Below are positions 1-9,595 of a stretch of DNA of 64,000 bases, in pieces; position 1 is the stretch's first letter; each line of letters begins with the position of its first letter. A program made the translations under genes and the position numbers. The notes below the pieces were generated by a model, which did not search any database, was not told where the DNA came from, and saw only the letters and a program-made list of their open reading frames with translations. The stretch spans positions 98,477 to 162,476 of the forward strand of contig JANQHE010000029.1 of the NCBI GenBank assembly GCA_028282785.1, read 5' to 3'. Source of the DNA: Bacteroidales bacterium. Its GTDB lineage: Bacteria; Bacteroidota; Bacteroidia; Bacteroidales; UBA12077.

Positions 1-1833
1 TCTATGAACAAACGCGAAGTAGTAATCAATATTGGTTACAAATCAGAAGGTGTTGTTAGTTTAAACGAGTTCCGTTATAATCCGGAATTAAAACCTGGAG
101 ATAGTGTTGAAGTTTATGTTGAAAGTCAGGAAGACAAAGATGGTCAATTAGTACTTTCTCATAAAAAAGCAAGAGCATTACGTTCTTGGGACCGTGTTAA
201 TGAAGCTCTTGAAAAAGATGAAATTATTAAAGGTTTCATTAAGTGCAGAACTAAAGGTGGTATGATCGTTGACGTATTTGGAATCGAAGCATTCTTACCA
301 GGTTCTCAAATTGATGTTAAGCCAATCCGTGACTACGATGTATACGTAGAAAAAACTATGGAATTCAAAGTGGTTAAGATCAATCACGAATTTAAAAATG
401 TTGTTGTTTCTCATAAAGCTCTTATCGAAGAGGAATTAGAACAACAAAAGAAAGATATCATTGCTAAATTAGAAAAAGGTCAGGTTCTTGAAGGAACTGT
501 TAAAAATATTACTTCTTACGGAGTATTTATCGACCTTGGTGGTGTTGACGGATTAATTCACATCACTGATTTATCTTGGGGTCGTGTAAATCATCCGGAA
601 GAAATTGTACAATTAGATCAAAAATTGAATGTTGTAATTCTTGATTTTGACGATGATAAGAAACGAATTGCATTAGGATTAAAACAATTAACACCACATC
701 CGTGGGATTCTTTAGATAAAGAACTTAAGGTTGGTGATTCTGTTAAAGGAAAAGTTGTTGTTTTAGCAGATTATGGTGCTTTCGTTGAAATTCAGCCGGG
801 AGTTGAAGGTCTTATCCACGTTTCAGAAATGTCTTGGTCACAGCATTTAAGAAGTGCCCAGGAATTCTTACAAGTAGGAGATGAAGTAGAAGCACAAATT
901 CTTACTCTTGATAGAGAAGAAAGAAAAATGTCGTTAGGTATTAAGCAACTTAAAACTGATCCATGGAGTAATGTTGATGAAAAATATGCTGTTGGAACAA
1001 AACATACAGCTACTGTTCGTAACTTTACTAACTTCGGAGTATTTGTTGAGATTGAAGAAGGTGTAGATGGATTAATTCATATTTCTGATTTATCATGGAC
1101 CAAGAAAATTAAGCATCCTGCAGAATTCACATCAATTGGAGACGCAATTGAAGTAGTTGTTCTTGAAATTGATAAGGAAAATCGCAGATTAAGCTTGGGT
1201 CACAAACAATTAGAAGAAAATCCTTGGGATGTATTCGAATCAGTATTTACAGTGGGATCCATACATGAAGGAACTGTTGTGGAAGTATTGGATAAAGGTG
1301 CGGTAATTGCATTACCATATGGTGTTGAAGGATTTGTTACTCCAAAACATTTAGTTAAGGAAGATGGAAATACAGCTAAAGTTGATGAGAAATTAGATTT
1401 TAAAGTAATTGAATTCTCAAAATCAGCTAAGAAAATAATCTTATCTCATAGCAGAGTATTCGAAGATGAGAAAAAAGATGCTGAAACTGCAGAAAAGAAG
1501 CAAAAAGCTGCTACAACAAAGAAAGCTGTAAAGAAAATCAAAACTAATTTAGAAAAAACAACATTAGGAGATATTACAGAGCTTGCATCACTTAAGAGTG
1601 AAATGGAAGAAGAGCAAAAGAAAGAGATAGCAGAGAAAAAAGCTGAAATGGATGCTAAAGAGGAAGCTAAGAAAGCTGAAACTAAAACAGCTAAACCTAA
1701 GGCAAAGCCAAAAGCTCAAAAAGCAGAAGGAGTTGAGGAGAAGAAAGAAGAGGTGAAAGAGGAAGTAAAGAAAGAGGCTCCAAAGGCTGAAGATAAGTCA
1801 GAAGATAAGGGTGAAGAGAAGGCTGCTGAATAG
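1..1833 (+). CDS. rpsA: 30S ribosomal protein S1, 5' end outside window
   Basis: S1 binds mRNA on the 30S subunit during initiation. Five complete S1 (OB-fold) repeats and the end of an earlier one are visible: about residues 1-58 (partial), 72-140, 159-228, 246-315, 331-402 and 418-485 counted from the first in-window Met. Repeats 3-5 carry the typical GVDGLIH or GVEGLIH core. A long Lys/Glu/Ala-rich tail of about 120 residues follows, a low-complexity extension common in this phylum. The frame is open through base 1 (codon 1-3 is Ser), and the first Met falls inside an S1 fold, so the true start lies upstream of the window. Confidence 0.96.
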   Translation, partial: SMNKREVVINIGYKSEGVVSLNEFRYNPELKPGDSVEVYVESQEDKDGQLVLSHKKARALRSWDRVNEALEKDEIIKGFIKCRTKGGMIVDVFGIEAFLPGSQIDVKPIRDYDVYVEKTMEFKVVKINHEFKNVVVSHKALIEEELEQQKKDIIAKLEKGQVLEGTVKNITSYGVFIDLGGVDGLIHITDLSWGRVNHPEEIVQLDQKLNVVILDFDDDKKRIALGLKQLTPHPWDSLDKELKVGDSVKGKVVVLADYGAFVEIQPGVEGLIHVSEMSWSQHLRSAQEFLQVGDEVEAQILTLDREERKMSLGIKQLKTDPWSNVDEKYAVGTKHTATVRNFTNFGVFVEIEEGVDGLIHISDLSWTKKIKHPAEFTSIGDAIEVVVLEIDKENRRLSLGHKQLEENPWDVFESVFTVGSIHEGTVVEVLDKGAVIALPYGVEGFVTPKHLVKEDGNTAKVDEKLDFKVIEFSKSAKKIILSHSRVFEDEKKDAETAEKKQKAATTKKAVKKIKTNLEKTTLGDITELASLKSEMEEEQKKEIAEKKAEMDAKEEAKKAETKTAKPKAKPKAQKAEGVEEKKEEVKEEVKKEAPKAEDKSEDKGEEKAAE

Positions 1834-1862
1834 CTCTTTATTTTAACTTAAAACAAATTACA

Positions 1863-2234
1863 ATGGAATTTAAGATTGAAAAACTCGAAAAGTACACCTT
1901 GATCCAAGTAATGGAAGAAAAACTAGACACAAATGTTGCTCCTAGTTTGAAATCCGAATTGGTTTTGATTTCCGGAAAAGGAGAAAAAAACATCATACTT
2001 GATCTAAGTAATTGCAGGTATTGTGATTCATCAGGACTAAGTGCTATTCTAGTTGCCAATCGACTTTGTAAAAATGCAAATGGAACATTTGTCTTAACAG
2101 GATTAAACGATGCCGTTGACAGATTGATTACCATATCGCAGTTGGATACCGTTTTGAATATTGCTTATTCTACGGAAGAAGCGATTGATATTGTTAAAAC
2201 TGAGGAGGACGAAAGAGAAAAGAATGGTAAATAA
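1863..2234 (+). CDS. STAS-domain anti-sigma factor antagonist-like protein
   Basis: A 123-aa single STAS domain of the SpoIIAA/RsbV type. The segment around residues 45-58 reads NIILDLSNCRYCDSSGLSA; the DSSG motif holds the serine that is phosphorylated in this family to switch partner binding. It starts 29 bp after rpsA and ends 8 bp before the RNase Z start, so it is probably co-transcribed with rnz. No GHKL anti-sigma kinase gene is adjacent. The two SiaB/SiaC-like pairs further right are a different phospho-switch type. The domain call is firm; the partner is unknown. Confidence 0.85.
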   Translation: MEFKIEKLEKYTLIQVMEEKLDTNVAPSLKSELVLISGKGEKNIILDLSNCRYCDSSGLSAILVANRLCKNANGTFVLTGLNDAVDRLITISQLDTVLNIAYSTEEAIDIVKTEEDEREKNGK

Positions 2235-2242
2235 ACCAATAT

Positions 2243-3181
2243 TTGATTTTGACTTTTGAATTAACAATATTAGGTAGCAGCTCGGCTGTTCCAACTTCGA
2301 AAAGAAACTTAACCGCTCATGTGCTCAATGTTCATGAGCGGTTTTTTTTAATCGATTGTGGTGAAGGGACACAACTTCAACTTCGACGCAATAAAATTCG
2401 TTTCGGAAAAATAGACCATATTTTTATTAGTCATCTGCATGGTGATCATATTTTCGGGCTGTTCGGATTAATATCTACATTTAACTTATTGGAACGGGAT
2501 AAAGATCTACACATATATGCACATCCTGAATTGGAAAATATTCTAAACCGGCATATAGAGTATTTTGAGAGAACAATTTCTTTTAAAATTGTTTATCATC
2601 ATCTTAATACAAAAATAAATAAAGTGATTTATGAGGATGAAAAAGTAAAGGTCGAAACAATTCCTTTAAAACATCGGGTTCCTACATGTGGTTTTAAATT
2701 TACAGAGCAACCTTATTTACGAAATTTGAAAAAAGATATAGTTGATGTATATAAGATTCCAATCAGTAAAATTCAAGGAATAAGAGAAGGAGAAGATTTT
2801 ATTAACGAAGAAGGAGAATCTGTACAAAATAGTAAACTCACGTTGCCGCCATATAAAGTAAGATCTTATGCATATTGTACCGATACGGCATATTCAGAGA
2901 AAATCATTCCAATTATAAAAGATGTGGATTTACTTTTTCATGAAGCTACTTTTGGTAAAAATATGAAAAGAGAAGCAAAATCAACTCAACATTCCACAAC
3001 GGAAGATGCTGCAAATATTGCAAAGAAAGCAAATGCTAAAAAGTTAATAATAGGACATTTTTCAGCACGTTACAAAGAAGTGTCACTTTTGCTTACTGAG
3101 GCCAAGGAGGTGTTTGAAAATACATTTTCTGCAGAAGATGGTGAGAAGCATTCTGTTGAATTAGAAAGAATTAATTCTTAA
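2243..3181 (+). CDS. rnz: ribonuclease Z
   Basis: tRNA 3'-end processing endonuclease of the metallo-beta-lactamase fold, 312 aa (usual length about 305). The zinc motif SHLHGDH is at residues 63-69; further ligands are visible in LKHRVPT (about 150), YCTDTAY (about 223), HEATF (about 237) and GHFSARY (about 281). No ATG is available in frame at the N-terminus. Translation must start at TTG 2243 or TTG 2249; the latter gives MTFELTILG, the shape usual for relatives. It lies 8 bp after the STAS gene. The 3' end overlaps the convergent FISUMP gene by 11 bp. Confidence 0.93.
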   Translation: MILTFELTILGSSSAVPTSKRNLTAHVLNVHERFFLIDCGEGTQLQLRRNKIRFGKIDHIFISHLHGDHIFGLFGLISTFNLLERDKDLHIYAHPELENILNRHIEYFERTISFKIVYHHLNTKINKVIYEDEKVKVETIPLKHRVPTCGFKFTEQPYLRNLKKDIVDVYKIPISKIQGIREGEDFINEEGESVQNSKLTLPPYKVRSYAYCTDTAYSEKIIPIIKDVDLLFHEATFGKNMKREAKSTQHSTTEDAANIAKKANAKKLIIGHFSARYKEVSLLLTEAKEVFENTFSAEDGEKHSVELERINS

Positions 3182-3986
3182 CACACCTTACAAATAATAA
3201 ATTAGTATTGTATAAGTTATTTTTTTCGTTCGTTGGTAAAAAAGCTCTGGATATGCTCTGTCTATTTGCAAAAACTCGAGTAAATGCATTTCTCTTATTT
3301 TTTAGTGTTGAAGTCCAGTAATAGGCCAGATCTCTTAACGCGAAGCAACCATAACAAAGCTTAACATCAAATCCTGTTTCACCATTTACCATAAGTATTC
3401 TACCTTGTCCCGGATGCGTTCCGCGCCATCCGGATTTTCGGGCTTCCGTTTCTAACATTCCCAGATTGGTCTCAAGCTTCATCCACTCTTCATCCGATGC
3501 TAAATGCCATCCTTCGGGACAGATACTTATAGCTTCATTAAAATAATACCTGCGACCAAATTCTTTACAATTATCTGGTTTAGAACAAATACTTTCTTCT
3601 GTTTCATAATTCAGATTTTCAGCAAACCAAACTTGGTCATATATTTGAACAATTTTATAGGTATTACCATCTCTGGGATCTACAAAAGGTTCTAACTTTT
3701 TGTAGTTTTCATTTACAACGTTGCCTGTAATTACCTTAGGTGAAGATTCTTCGGTTTTAAAAACTTCAATTTCGCCATTTGCGTATTTTATTCTGAAAAT
3801 ATCTTCTTTTAAAATTGAATAATTTGGACCATTAGGATTGCTTGATTTTTTATATTTAACTACATCCAAATCAATTTCTGTTACTTTACATTCAATATCT
3901 TCACCCGTTTTTTTTGTGATAATATCTTGTGCAAAAATATTTGAGGTGATCAGGGTTGTAAAGAAAATAAGAATAATTGTTCTCAT
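3171..3986 (-). CDS. secreted FISUMP-domain protein
   Basis: A 271-aa protein with a signal peptide (MRTIILIFFTTLITSNIFAQ). A small N-terminal beta-rich region (about 20-90) is followed by a C-terminal FISUMP domain (Fibrobacter succinogenes major paralogous domain), recognised from DGNTYKIVQIYDQVWFAENL, CPEGWHLASDEEW, TGFDV and YYWTST. This domain is abundant in surface or secreted proteins of Bacteroidota and Fibrobacteres, and its function is unknown. Four cysteines (CSKPDNC and CYGC) could form disulfides after export. It is convergent with rnz, with an 11-bp 3' overlap. Confidence 0.85.
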   Translation of the reverse strand: MRTIILIFFTTLITSNIFAQDIITKKTGEDIECKVTEIDLDVVKYKKSSNPNGPNYSILKEDIFRIKYANGEIEVFKTEESSPKVITGNVVNENYKKLEPFVDPRDGNTYKIVQIYDQVWFAENLNYETEESICSKPDNCKEFGRRYYFNEAISICPEGWHLASDEEWMKLETNLGMLETEARKSGWRGTHPGQGRILMVNGETGFDVKLCYGCFALRDLAYYWTSTLKNKRNAFTRVFANRQSISRAFLPTNEKNNLYNTNLLFVRCVKN

Positions 3987-4241
3987 AATAGATACTTTAA
4001 TTTTAAGTGTTTAAAAAGTTTAATAGAAATTAACAATAAAAATCTCAAATTGTTTTGAGTTGTTTCATTCAATATTATCTATTTAATTGATTTAAGCAGT
4101 TGATGCAGTTTTAAAGTCTTATAACAAAAAGCCCTCAAAAAGAGTACTTTTTCAATTGTAATAGGAAACTTTTCTATTAATTGGTTTTATAATATTATCT
4201 TTGCATTTTATTTGATTTAAAGGCCATAAAATATATAAAAA
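3987..4241. other. intergenic region between divergent FISUMP gene and guaA
   Basis: About 255 bp of AT-rich DNA with no supported gene. It must hold the promoters of both flanking divergent genes. The only secondary structure I see is a weak AT stem, AAAAAG/CTTTTT with a 4-base loop, at 4137-4152. The guaA promoter candidate is listed separately. Confidence 0.6.
4196..4203 (+). promoter_or_regulatory. -7 box candidate for guaA (TATCTTTG)
   Basis: TATCTTTG matches the Bacteroidota housekeeping -7 consensus TAnnTTTG exactly and lies 39 bp upstream of the guaA ATG. A clear -33 TTTG is not evident at the usual spacing, so this rests on one box and its position. Confidence 0.45.
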
Positions 4242-5771
4242 ATGCACGAAAAAATATTGATTTTAGATTTTGGGTCACAGTATACGCAGTTGATTGCCAG
4301 AAGAGTACGTGAGTTGAATGTTTATTGTGAGATTCATCCATTTAATAAAATTCCTACGCTTGATTCAAATTTTAAAGGAGTAATTCTTTCAGGAAGTCCT
4401 TTCTCGGTAAGAGATGAAAATGCTCCTGTACCTGATTTAACAGAAATTAAGAAAAAGTTTCCACTTTTAGGAGTTTGTTATGGTGCTCAATTCCTTGCAA
4501 ATAATTATGGTGGAGAAGTTTTACCTTCCAAACATCGAGAATATGGTCGAGCGAGGTTAAATTATATAGATGATGATAGTAGGTTAATGAGAGGCCTTGA
4601 GTTAGATACACAAGTGTGGATGTCGCATGGAGACACTATTACTAAAGTGCCTGATAATTACCAAATTATTACCAGTACAAACGATGTGAAATTTGGTGGT
4701 TTTAAGGTTATCGATGAAGAAACATACGGCATACAGTTTCATCCGGAAGTTTACCATACTACTCAGGGAAAGCAATTGCTTAAAAACTTTCTAGTTGATA
4801 TATGTAGTTGTTCACAGGATTGGACACCTTCTGCATTTGCCGATGATACCATAAAAGAATTAAAGCAACAACTCGGAGATGATAAGGTTGTATTAGGTTT
4901 ATCAGGAGGTGTTGATTCATCAGTAGCAGCAATTCTACTGCATAAAGCAATAGGTAAAAACCTTACGTGTATTTTTGTTGATAATGGGCTTCTTCGTAAA
5001 AATGAATTTGAAAAAGTTTTGGAATCATACAAGGATATGGGATTGAATGTAATTGGAGTTGATGCAAAGAATCAGTTTTTGAGCCAATTAGCGGGAATTT
5101 CTGATCCGGAAGGAAAACGAAAAGTTATTGGAAGAGTTTTTATTGAAGTTTTTGATCAGGAAGCACACAAAATACAGGATGTGGAATGGTTAGCTCAAGG
5201 AACTATCTATCCGGATGTTATTGAATCAGTATCAGTGAATGGACCTTCAGCAACGATAAAATCTCATCATAATGTTGGTGGTTTGCCTGAAAAAATGAAT
5301 CTGAAAATAGTTGAGCCGTTAAAGCTGTTATTTAAAGACGAAGTAAGAAGAGTTGGTACATCTATTGGAATTAAAAATGAACTGCTACAACGCCATCCGT
5401 TTCCGGGACCTGGACTGGCAATTCGAATTTTGGGTGATATTACACCTGAAAAAGTTCGGATTTTACAGGAAGTTGATGATATATACATTGAGGGTCTTAA
5501 AGAATATGGTCTTTATAATAAAGTTTGGCAGGCAGGAGTTATTTTATTACCAGTACAATCGGTGGGAGTTATGGGAGATGAAAGGACCTATGAGAATGCA
5601 GTTGCATTAAGAGCTGTTTCTTCTACAGATGGTATGACAGCAGACTGGTCGCATTTACCATATGAATTTTTAGCTGATATTTCAAATAAGATTATTAATA
5701 ATGTAAAAGGCATCAATCGGGTAGTTTATGATATAAGTTCTAAACCACCTGCTACAATCGAATGGGAATAA
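4242..5771 (+). CDS. guaA: GMP synthase (glutamine-hydrolysing)
   Basis: Converts XMP to GMP with glutamine and ATP, the last step of de novo guanine nucleotide synthesis. At 509 aa it is the standard length. The class I glutaminase comes first, with nucleophile Cys79 in GVCYG and the His/Glu pair in QFHPEVYH (about 166). The ATP pyrophosphatase domain follows with P-loop [10 protein letters not shown] (about 218-227). The C-terminal dimerisation domain ends in KPPATIEWE, the canonical terminus. The ATG start fits the usual [13 protein letters not shown] beginning. The SiaB-like gene starts 15 bp after its stop. Confidence 0.97.
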   Translation: MHEKILILDFGSQYTQLIARRVRELNVYCEIHPFNKIPTLDSNFKGVILSGSPFSVRDENAPVPDLTEIKKKFPLLGVCYGAQFLANNYGGEVLPSKHREYGRARLNYIDDDSRLMRGLELDTQVWMSHGDTITKVPDNYQIITSTNDVKFGGFKVIDEETYGIQFHPEVYHTTQGKQLLKNFLVDICSCSQDWTPSAFADDTIKELKQQLGDDKVVLGLSGGVDSSVAAILLHKAIGKNLTCIFVDNGLLRKNEFEKVLESYKDMGLNVIGVDAKNQFLSQLAGISDPEGKRKVIGRVFIEVFDQEAHKIQDVEWLAQGTIYPDVIESVSVNGPSATIKSHHNVGGLPEKMNLKIVEPLKLLFKDEVRRVGTSIGIKNELLQRHPFPGPGLAIRILGDITPEKVRILQEVDDIYIEGLKEYGLYNKVWQAGVILLPVQSVGVMGDERTYENAVALRAVSSTDGMTADWSHLPYEFLADISNKIINNVKGINRVVYDISSKPPATIEWE

Positions 5772-5785
5772 TTTTATGATGTATT

Positions 5786-6337
5786 TTGAACTCATCCTTA
5801 ATTTTTTCGTTAACTTCATATCATATGTCTGGTAACGTAATTGTTCAGTATAAGGGATTTTTCGATTATGGTTTGTTAAATAAACTTTTAATGGACTTTA
5901 TGAAGTACGTAGAAAAAAACAATATTGACAGCTATTTTTTTAAAAAGGTTCAAATTGTAATGGTGGAAATGCTGGAGAACAATTACCAGTATACCCATTT
6001 GATTGAGGATGAACTTAAGTATGAGAATTTTGAACCTGAATTTAAAATTGTAAATTCTGATCTTGATTTTAAAGTAATTGCATCAAATCCGATCTTAACG
6101 AATGATGCTTACCAATTAAAAGCACATATCGATAAAATTAATGATTTTAGTAGAGAGGATCTTAAAACAAATTATAAAGATACATTGAAAGAAGGAATGT
6201 ATATTAAAAATGCCAATTCAGGTACAGGCTTAATTAGAATTGCTAAGGTATCTAAGAATAAAATTAATTATTCCTTCAGAAAAATTAACAATAAATTATT
6301 ATATTACACAATTGAAATTTTGGTAGCTCCCAAATAA
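5786..6337 (+). CDS. SiaB-like protein kinase (DUF6272), copy 1
   Basis: A 183-aa protein related to the SiaB family, which in Pseudomonas phosphorylates the small switch protein SiaC. An N-box-like stretch, IVMVEMLENNYQY, lies near residues 53-65 and a glycine turn, NSGTGLIRIAK, near 148-158; both resemble GHKL ATPase motifs, though this reading is inferred. The first in-frame start is TTG at 5786, because a stop lies just upstream; the first in-frame ATG is 5825. Alignment with copy 2 at 11016 favours the longer form. The SiaC-like partner begins 17 bp downstream. Confidence 0.75.
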   Translation: MNSSLIFSLTSYHMSGNVIVQYKGFFDYGLLNKLLMDFMKYVEKNNIDSYFFKKVQIVMVEMLENNYQYTHLIEDELKYENFEPEFKIVNSDLDFKVIASNPILTNDAYQLKAHIDKINDFSREDLKTNYKDTLKEGMYIKNANSGTGLIRIAKVSKNKINYSFRKINNKLLYYTIEILVAPK

Positions 6338-6354
6338 AATCCGTCTTATAAAAA

Positions 6355-6756
6355 ATGGAAAACCTTTTTATAGAACCAACAGAATTTAGTCCTAAGATTA
6401 TATTCGATGTTAAGGATCGAAAGTTTGAATTGGTGGGAATCTCACGTCCCGAAGATGTTATAGCTTTTTATGAATCAATTATATACAAAGTTGAGAATTA
6501 TATCAACGGAATGATTAATGAACATGGGGATTTTAATGGATTTAAATTTCATTTGAAGTTTGATTTATCTTACATGAATTCTGCTTCTTCAAAATATATT
6601 CTACAAATTTTAGATCACTTTAAACAACTATTTAAGAAAGGTGCTGAGATCAATGTTGATTGGTATTATGATGATATTGATGATCAGATTTTTGAAGATG
6701 GTGAAGATTTATCGGATGTTATAAAAATTCCGTTTAATTTAATCCCAAGAAAATAA
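6355..6756 (+). CDS. SiaC-like regulatory phosphoprotein (DUF1987), copy 1
   Basis: A 133-aa DUF1987 protein. SiaC proteins are STAS-like switch proteins whose Thr68 is phosphorylated by SiaB; in Pseudomonas the unphosphorylated form activates a diguanylate cyclase. Here the signature is YMNSASSK (residues 73-80), so the phospho-acceptor position carries Ser76 instead of Thr. The acidic segment WYYDDIDDQIFEDGEDL and the ending IKIPFNLI match copy 2. It lies directly after the kinase gene. No GGDEF gene is in the window, so the downstream target is unknown. Confidence 0.8.
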   Translation: MENLFIEPTEFSPKIIFDVKDRKFELVGISRPEDVIAFYESIIYKVENYINGMINEHGDFNGFKFHLKFDLSYMNSASSKYILQILDHFKQLFKKGAEINVDWYYDDIDDQIFEDGEDLSDVIKIPFNLIPRK

Positions 6757-6805
6757 CTTGAGGATTATTTATATGTTAAGTAATTGCAAATCAAAATAAA
6801 TAATT

Positions 6806-8410
6806 ATGTGTAGGTTAGGGTTGATAAGATATTTAGTTATTGTAATATTGTTTGTAGTTCCTGTTAAATTATTTTCCCAGTATTTAACAGAGGATATCTT
6901 TAAGTTTAGCAGGGCATTGGGGTATATTTCATCTTACTATGTAGATTCGGTTGATTCTAAGCATCTTGTTGAAGATGCAATCATCAATATATTAAAGGAA
7001 TTGGACCCTCATTCCGTATACATTCCTGCTGATGAGGTGAAAGAAATGAATGAACCGTTAGAAGGAAATTTTGAAGGAATTGGAGTCCAGTTTAACATAT
7101 TAAATGATACCATTTATGTAATTTCACCTATTTCCGGAGGACCATCAGAGAAGGTGGGAATTAGAGCAGGAGACAGAATTGTGGAAATTGATGGAGAAAA
7201 TGTCGCAATGATTGAAATTACTACACAAGGTGTACGTGACAGGCTTTTAGGTGAAAAAGGAACAAAAGTAAATGTAGGTGTAAGAAGAAAAGGAGTAGAT
7301 GAAATTTTATACTTTAACATTATCCGTGATAAAATTCCTATTTATAGTGTTGATGCAGCTTATTTGGTTGATGATGATATAGCATATATCAAAATAAACA
7401 GGTTTGCTATGACAACTATTGATGAATTCCTGGAAAAACTTAATTTATTGAAACAAAAGGGAGCAAAATCAATTATCTTGGATTTAAGAGGAAATGGAGG
7501 CGGATATTTGGATAAAGCCATTGATTTGGCTGATCAGTTCCTCGAAAAAGGACAAATGATAGTATACACGAAAGGACTTCAATCGCCAAAGGCAGAAAGC
7601 TATGCTACTGGAAATGGAGTTTGTAAAGGTGAAAAAATATTAATACTAATTGATGAAGGGTCAGCATCGGCCAGTGAAATTGTATCGGGTGCTGTTCAGG
7701 ATTGGGATAGAGGAATAGTTGTTGGAAGACGATCGTTTGGTAAAGGATTAGTTCAAAAACCTATGTTTCTCCCGGATGGTTCTATGATGAGGCTAACGGT
7801 TGCAAGATATTATACACCAACCGGAAGATTAATTCAGAAACCTTATGAAAATGGTAAAGAAGAGTATGAAAGGGAGCTGTTTGACAGGTATGAACATGGA
7901 GAATTTTTAAATGAAGATAGCATTGATCTACCGGATTCATTAAAATATAAAACTTTAACGAATAAAAGAATTGTATATGGTGGCGGAGGTATTATGCCGG
8001 ATATATTTGTTCCGTTAGATACAACTCCTGTTACAGATCTGTATAGTAAGGTAATTCGTCAGGGTGTGCTTAATTCATTTGTATTAGAGTATATTGATGA
8101 GAACAGGAAAGTATTAAAATCAAATTATTCGACTTTTGATATTTACAATGAGCGATTTGTTGTTAACGAAAAGATATTAAATGATTTATTGGAATATAGC
8201 AAAGAAAACGACATTGAAAGTACACCGGAGGAATTTGAAAAATCAAAAAAAGATTTTCGTTTAATTATAAAAGCCTTAATTGCAAGAGACTTATGGGATA
8301 TGAGTGAGTATTTCCAAATTGTGAATGCCAGAGATAAAGGATTTAAAAAGGCTTTAGAAATAATGAGAAACTGGGAACAATACCAAAAACAGGTGCTAAA
8401 TGCCCAATAA
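6806..8410 (+). CDS. S41 family C-terminal processing protease
   Basis: A 534-aa periplasmic protease of the CtpA/Prc family. It has an N-terminal hydrophobic export signal (residues 7-24) and a PDZ domain about residues 85-170 (VGIRAGDRIVEIDG). The peptidase domain carries the catalytic Ser288 in GSASASEI and Lys313 in FGKG, with the 25-residue spacing known for the Ser/Lys dyad. The C-terminal extension of about 150 residues is typical of Bacteroidota members. It starts 49 bp after the SiaC-like gene. The substrate cannot be told from sequence. Confidence 0.93.
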   Translation: MCRLGLIRYLVIVILFVVPVKLFSQYLTEDIFKFSRALGYISSYYVDSVDSKHLVEDAIINILKELDPHSVYIPADEVKEMNEPLEGNFEGIGVQFNILNDTIYVISPISGGPSEKVGIRAGDRIVEIDGENVAMIEITTQGVRDRLLGEKGTKVNVGVRRKGVDEILYFNIIRDKIPIYSVDAAYLVDDDIAYIKINRFAMTTIDEFLEKLNLLKQKGAKSIILDLRGNGGGYLDKAIDLADQFLEKGQMIVYTKGLQSPKAESYATGNGVCKGEKILILIDEGSASASEIVSGAVQDWDRGIVVGRRSFGKGLVQKPMFLPDGSMMRLTVARYYTPTGRLIQKPYENGKEEYERELFDRYEHGEFLNEDSIDLPDSLKYKTLTNKRIVYGGGGIMPDIFVPLDTTPVTDLYSKVIRQGVLNSFVLEYIDENRKVLKSNYSTFDIYNERFVVNEKILNDLLEYSKENDIESTPEEFEKSKKDFRLIIKALIARDLWDMSEYFQIVNARDKGFKKALEIMRNWEQYQKQVLNAQ

Positions 8411-8436
8411 AACCTGGAAATTTATTAATATTAGAA

Positions 8437-8444
8437 TATATTTG
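8437..8444 (+). promoter_or_regulatory. -7 box candidate for pnuC operon (TATATTTG)
   Basis: TATATTTG fits TAnnTTTG and lies 22 bp upstream of the pnuC ATG, just after the stop of the S41 protease gene. It would give a very short leader. No riboswitch-like fold is visible in the 55-bp gap. Confidence 0.4.
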
Positions 8445-8465
8445 CAGCGTTTAAAATATAATTAA

Positions 8466-9077
8466 ATGCTGCAAAATATTTTATTGTGGATATCACAGAA
8501 TTATATTGAGCTTCTTGGATCAATTTTCGGGTTATTGTATATTCTTTTTTCAATAAAGCAAAATATATGGTGTTGGCCAATAGGTTTTATTACATCTGCA
8601 TTATATATCTATGTTTTCTTTATATCCAAGTTTTACGCCGACATGGGACTGCAGGTTTATTATTTGGTAATTAGCTTGTATGGTTGGTATCATTGGATGT
8701 TTGGAGCAAAAAATAAAAAGCAGGATGATTTAAAAATTACAAAAACCGGATTAAGAGTTGGAATAATCTTGTTTTTGGCCAATGCAGTAACTTTTATATT
8801 TATAGCTTATATACTGGTTAATTTTACTGATTCAGAAATTCCTTATTGGGATGCATTTACGACTTCTGCGAGCTTTGTAGCAACATGGATGTTAGCAAGA
8901 AAAATGATTGAGCACTGGATTATTTGGATAATAGTTGACTTGGTTTCTTTAGGTTTATATATTTACAAAGGATTGTATCCAACTGTAATATTATTTGCAG
9001 TTTACACGATATTAGCACTATTAGGGTATTTAGAATGGAAAAAAGCTATCAAAAAGCAATTAAACGAATTGTCTTAA
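8466..9077 (+). CDS. pnuC: PnuC-family nicotinamide riboside transporter
   Basis: A 203-aa inner-membrane facilitator for nicotinamide riboside. The first part reads SIFGLLYILFSIKQNIWCWPIGFITSALY, a diagnostic PnuC segment with conserved Trp and Asn, followed by several more hydrophobic helices and a YGWYHWMFG motif. The 3' end overlaps the next gene, an NR kinase-like protein, by 43 bp. That kinase would trap the imported riboside as NMN, so the two form an NAD salvage unit. Confidence 0.92.
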   Translation: MLQNILLWISQNYIELLGSIFGLLYILFSIKQNIWCWPIGFITSALYIYVFFISKFYADMGLQVYYLVISLYGWYHWMFGAKNKKQDDLKITKTGLRVGIILFLANAVTFIFIAYILVNFTDSEIPYWDAFTTSASFVATWMLARKMIEHWIIWIIVDLVSLGLYIYKGLYPTVILFAVYTILALLGYLEWKKAIKKQLNELS

Positions 9078-9595
9078 TTGGTGCCGAATCAACAGGAAAA
9101 ACTGAGTTATCGGAATATTTAGCAAAACAATTTAATACAGTTGTTGTCCCTGAATATGCGCGAGAATATATCGAAAACTTAGATCGGGATTATACTTATA
9201 AGGACATTGAGCGTATTGCGCTGAAACAGTTAGCGCTGGAGGATGAGTATTTACAAATTGCCAATGACGTATTGTTTTATGATACTTATTTGATTATAAC
9301 CAAGATCTGGTTTCGGATTGTTTTTAAAAAAGTACCGGAATGGATTAATCAAAGAATAAAAAACAGTAGTATAGATTTATTTCTTCTGTGTAATAATGAT
9401 ATTCCCTGGATTCCGGATTCCGTAAGAGAAAATGGTGGAGAGATGAGAGATAAGCTCTTTAAAATTTATCAACAGGAACTGGTTAATTATGGTTTTAATT
9501 ATAAAGTTATTTCAGGAGAAGGAGATGAGCGATTCAATAAGGCACTGGAAATTGTAAGTAAAATTATACGTAAAAAAAATAATGAAAATGAGTAA
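9035..9595 (+). CDS. NadR-type nicotinamide riboside kinase-like ATPase
   Basis: A 186-aa P-loop protein matching the C-terminal ribosylnicotinamide kinase domain of NadR, without the adenylyltransferase or HTH parts. Walker A is GAESTGKTE (about residues 16-24). VVPEYAREYIE and a Walker-B-like DVLFYDTYL follow in the NadR kinase order, then IPWIPDSVREN. Predicted job: phosphorylate nicotinamide riboside brought in by PnuC. The ATG at 9035 overlaps pnuC by 43 bp; I see no better later start before the P-loop. It overlaps the next gene by 14 bp. Confidence 0.85.
   Translation: MEKSYQKAIKRIVLIGAESTGKTELSEYLAKQFNTVVVPEYAREYIENLDRDYTYKDIERIALKQLALEDEYLQIANDVLFYDTYLIITKIWFRIVFKKVPEWINQRIKNSSIDLFLLCNNDIPWIPDSVRENGGEMRDKLFKIYQQELVNYGFNYKVISGEGDERFNKALEIVSKIIRKKNNENE

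Noticed and set aside
8411..8465. Riboswitch before pnuC
   Set aside because: The 55-bp gap is too short and shows no stem pattern of known NAD or TPP riboswitches.
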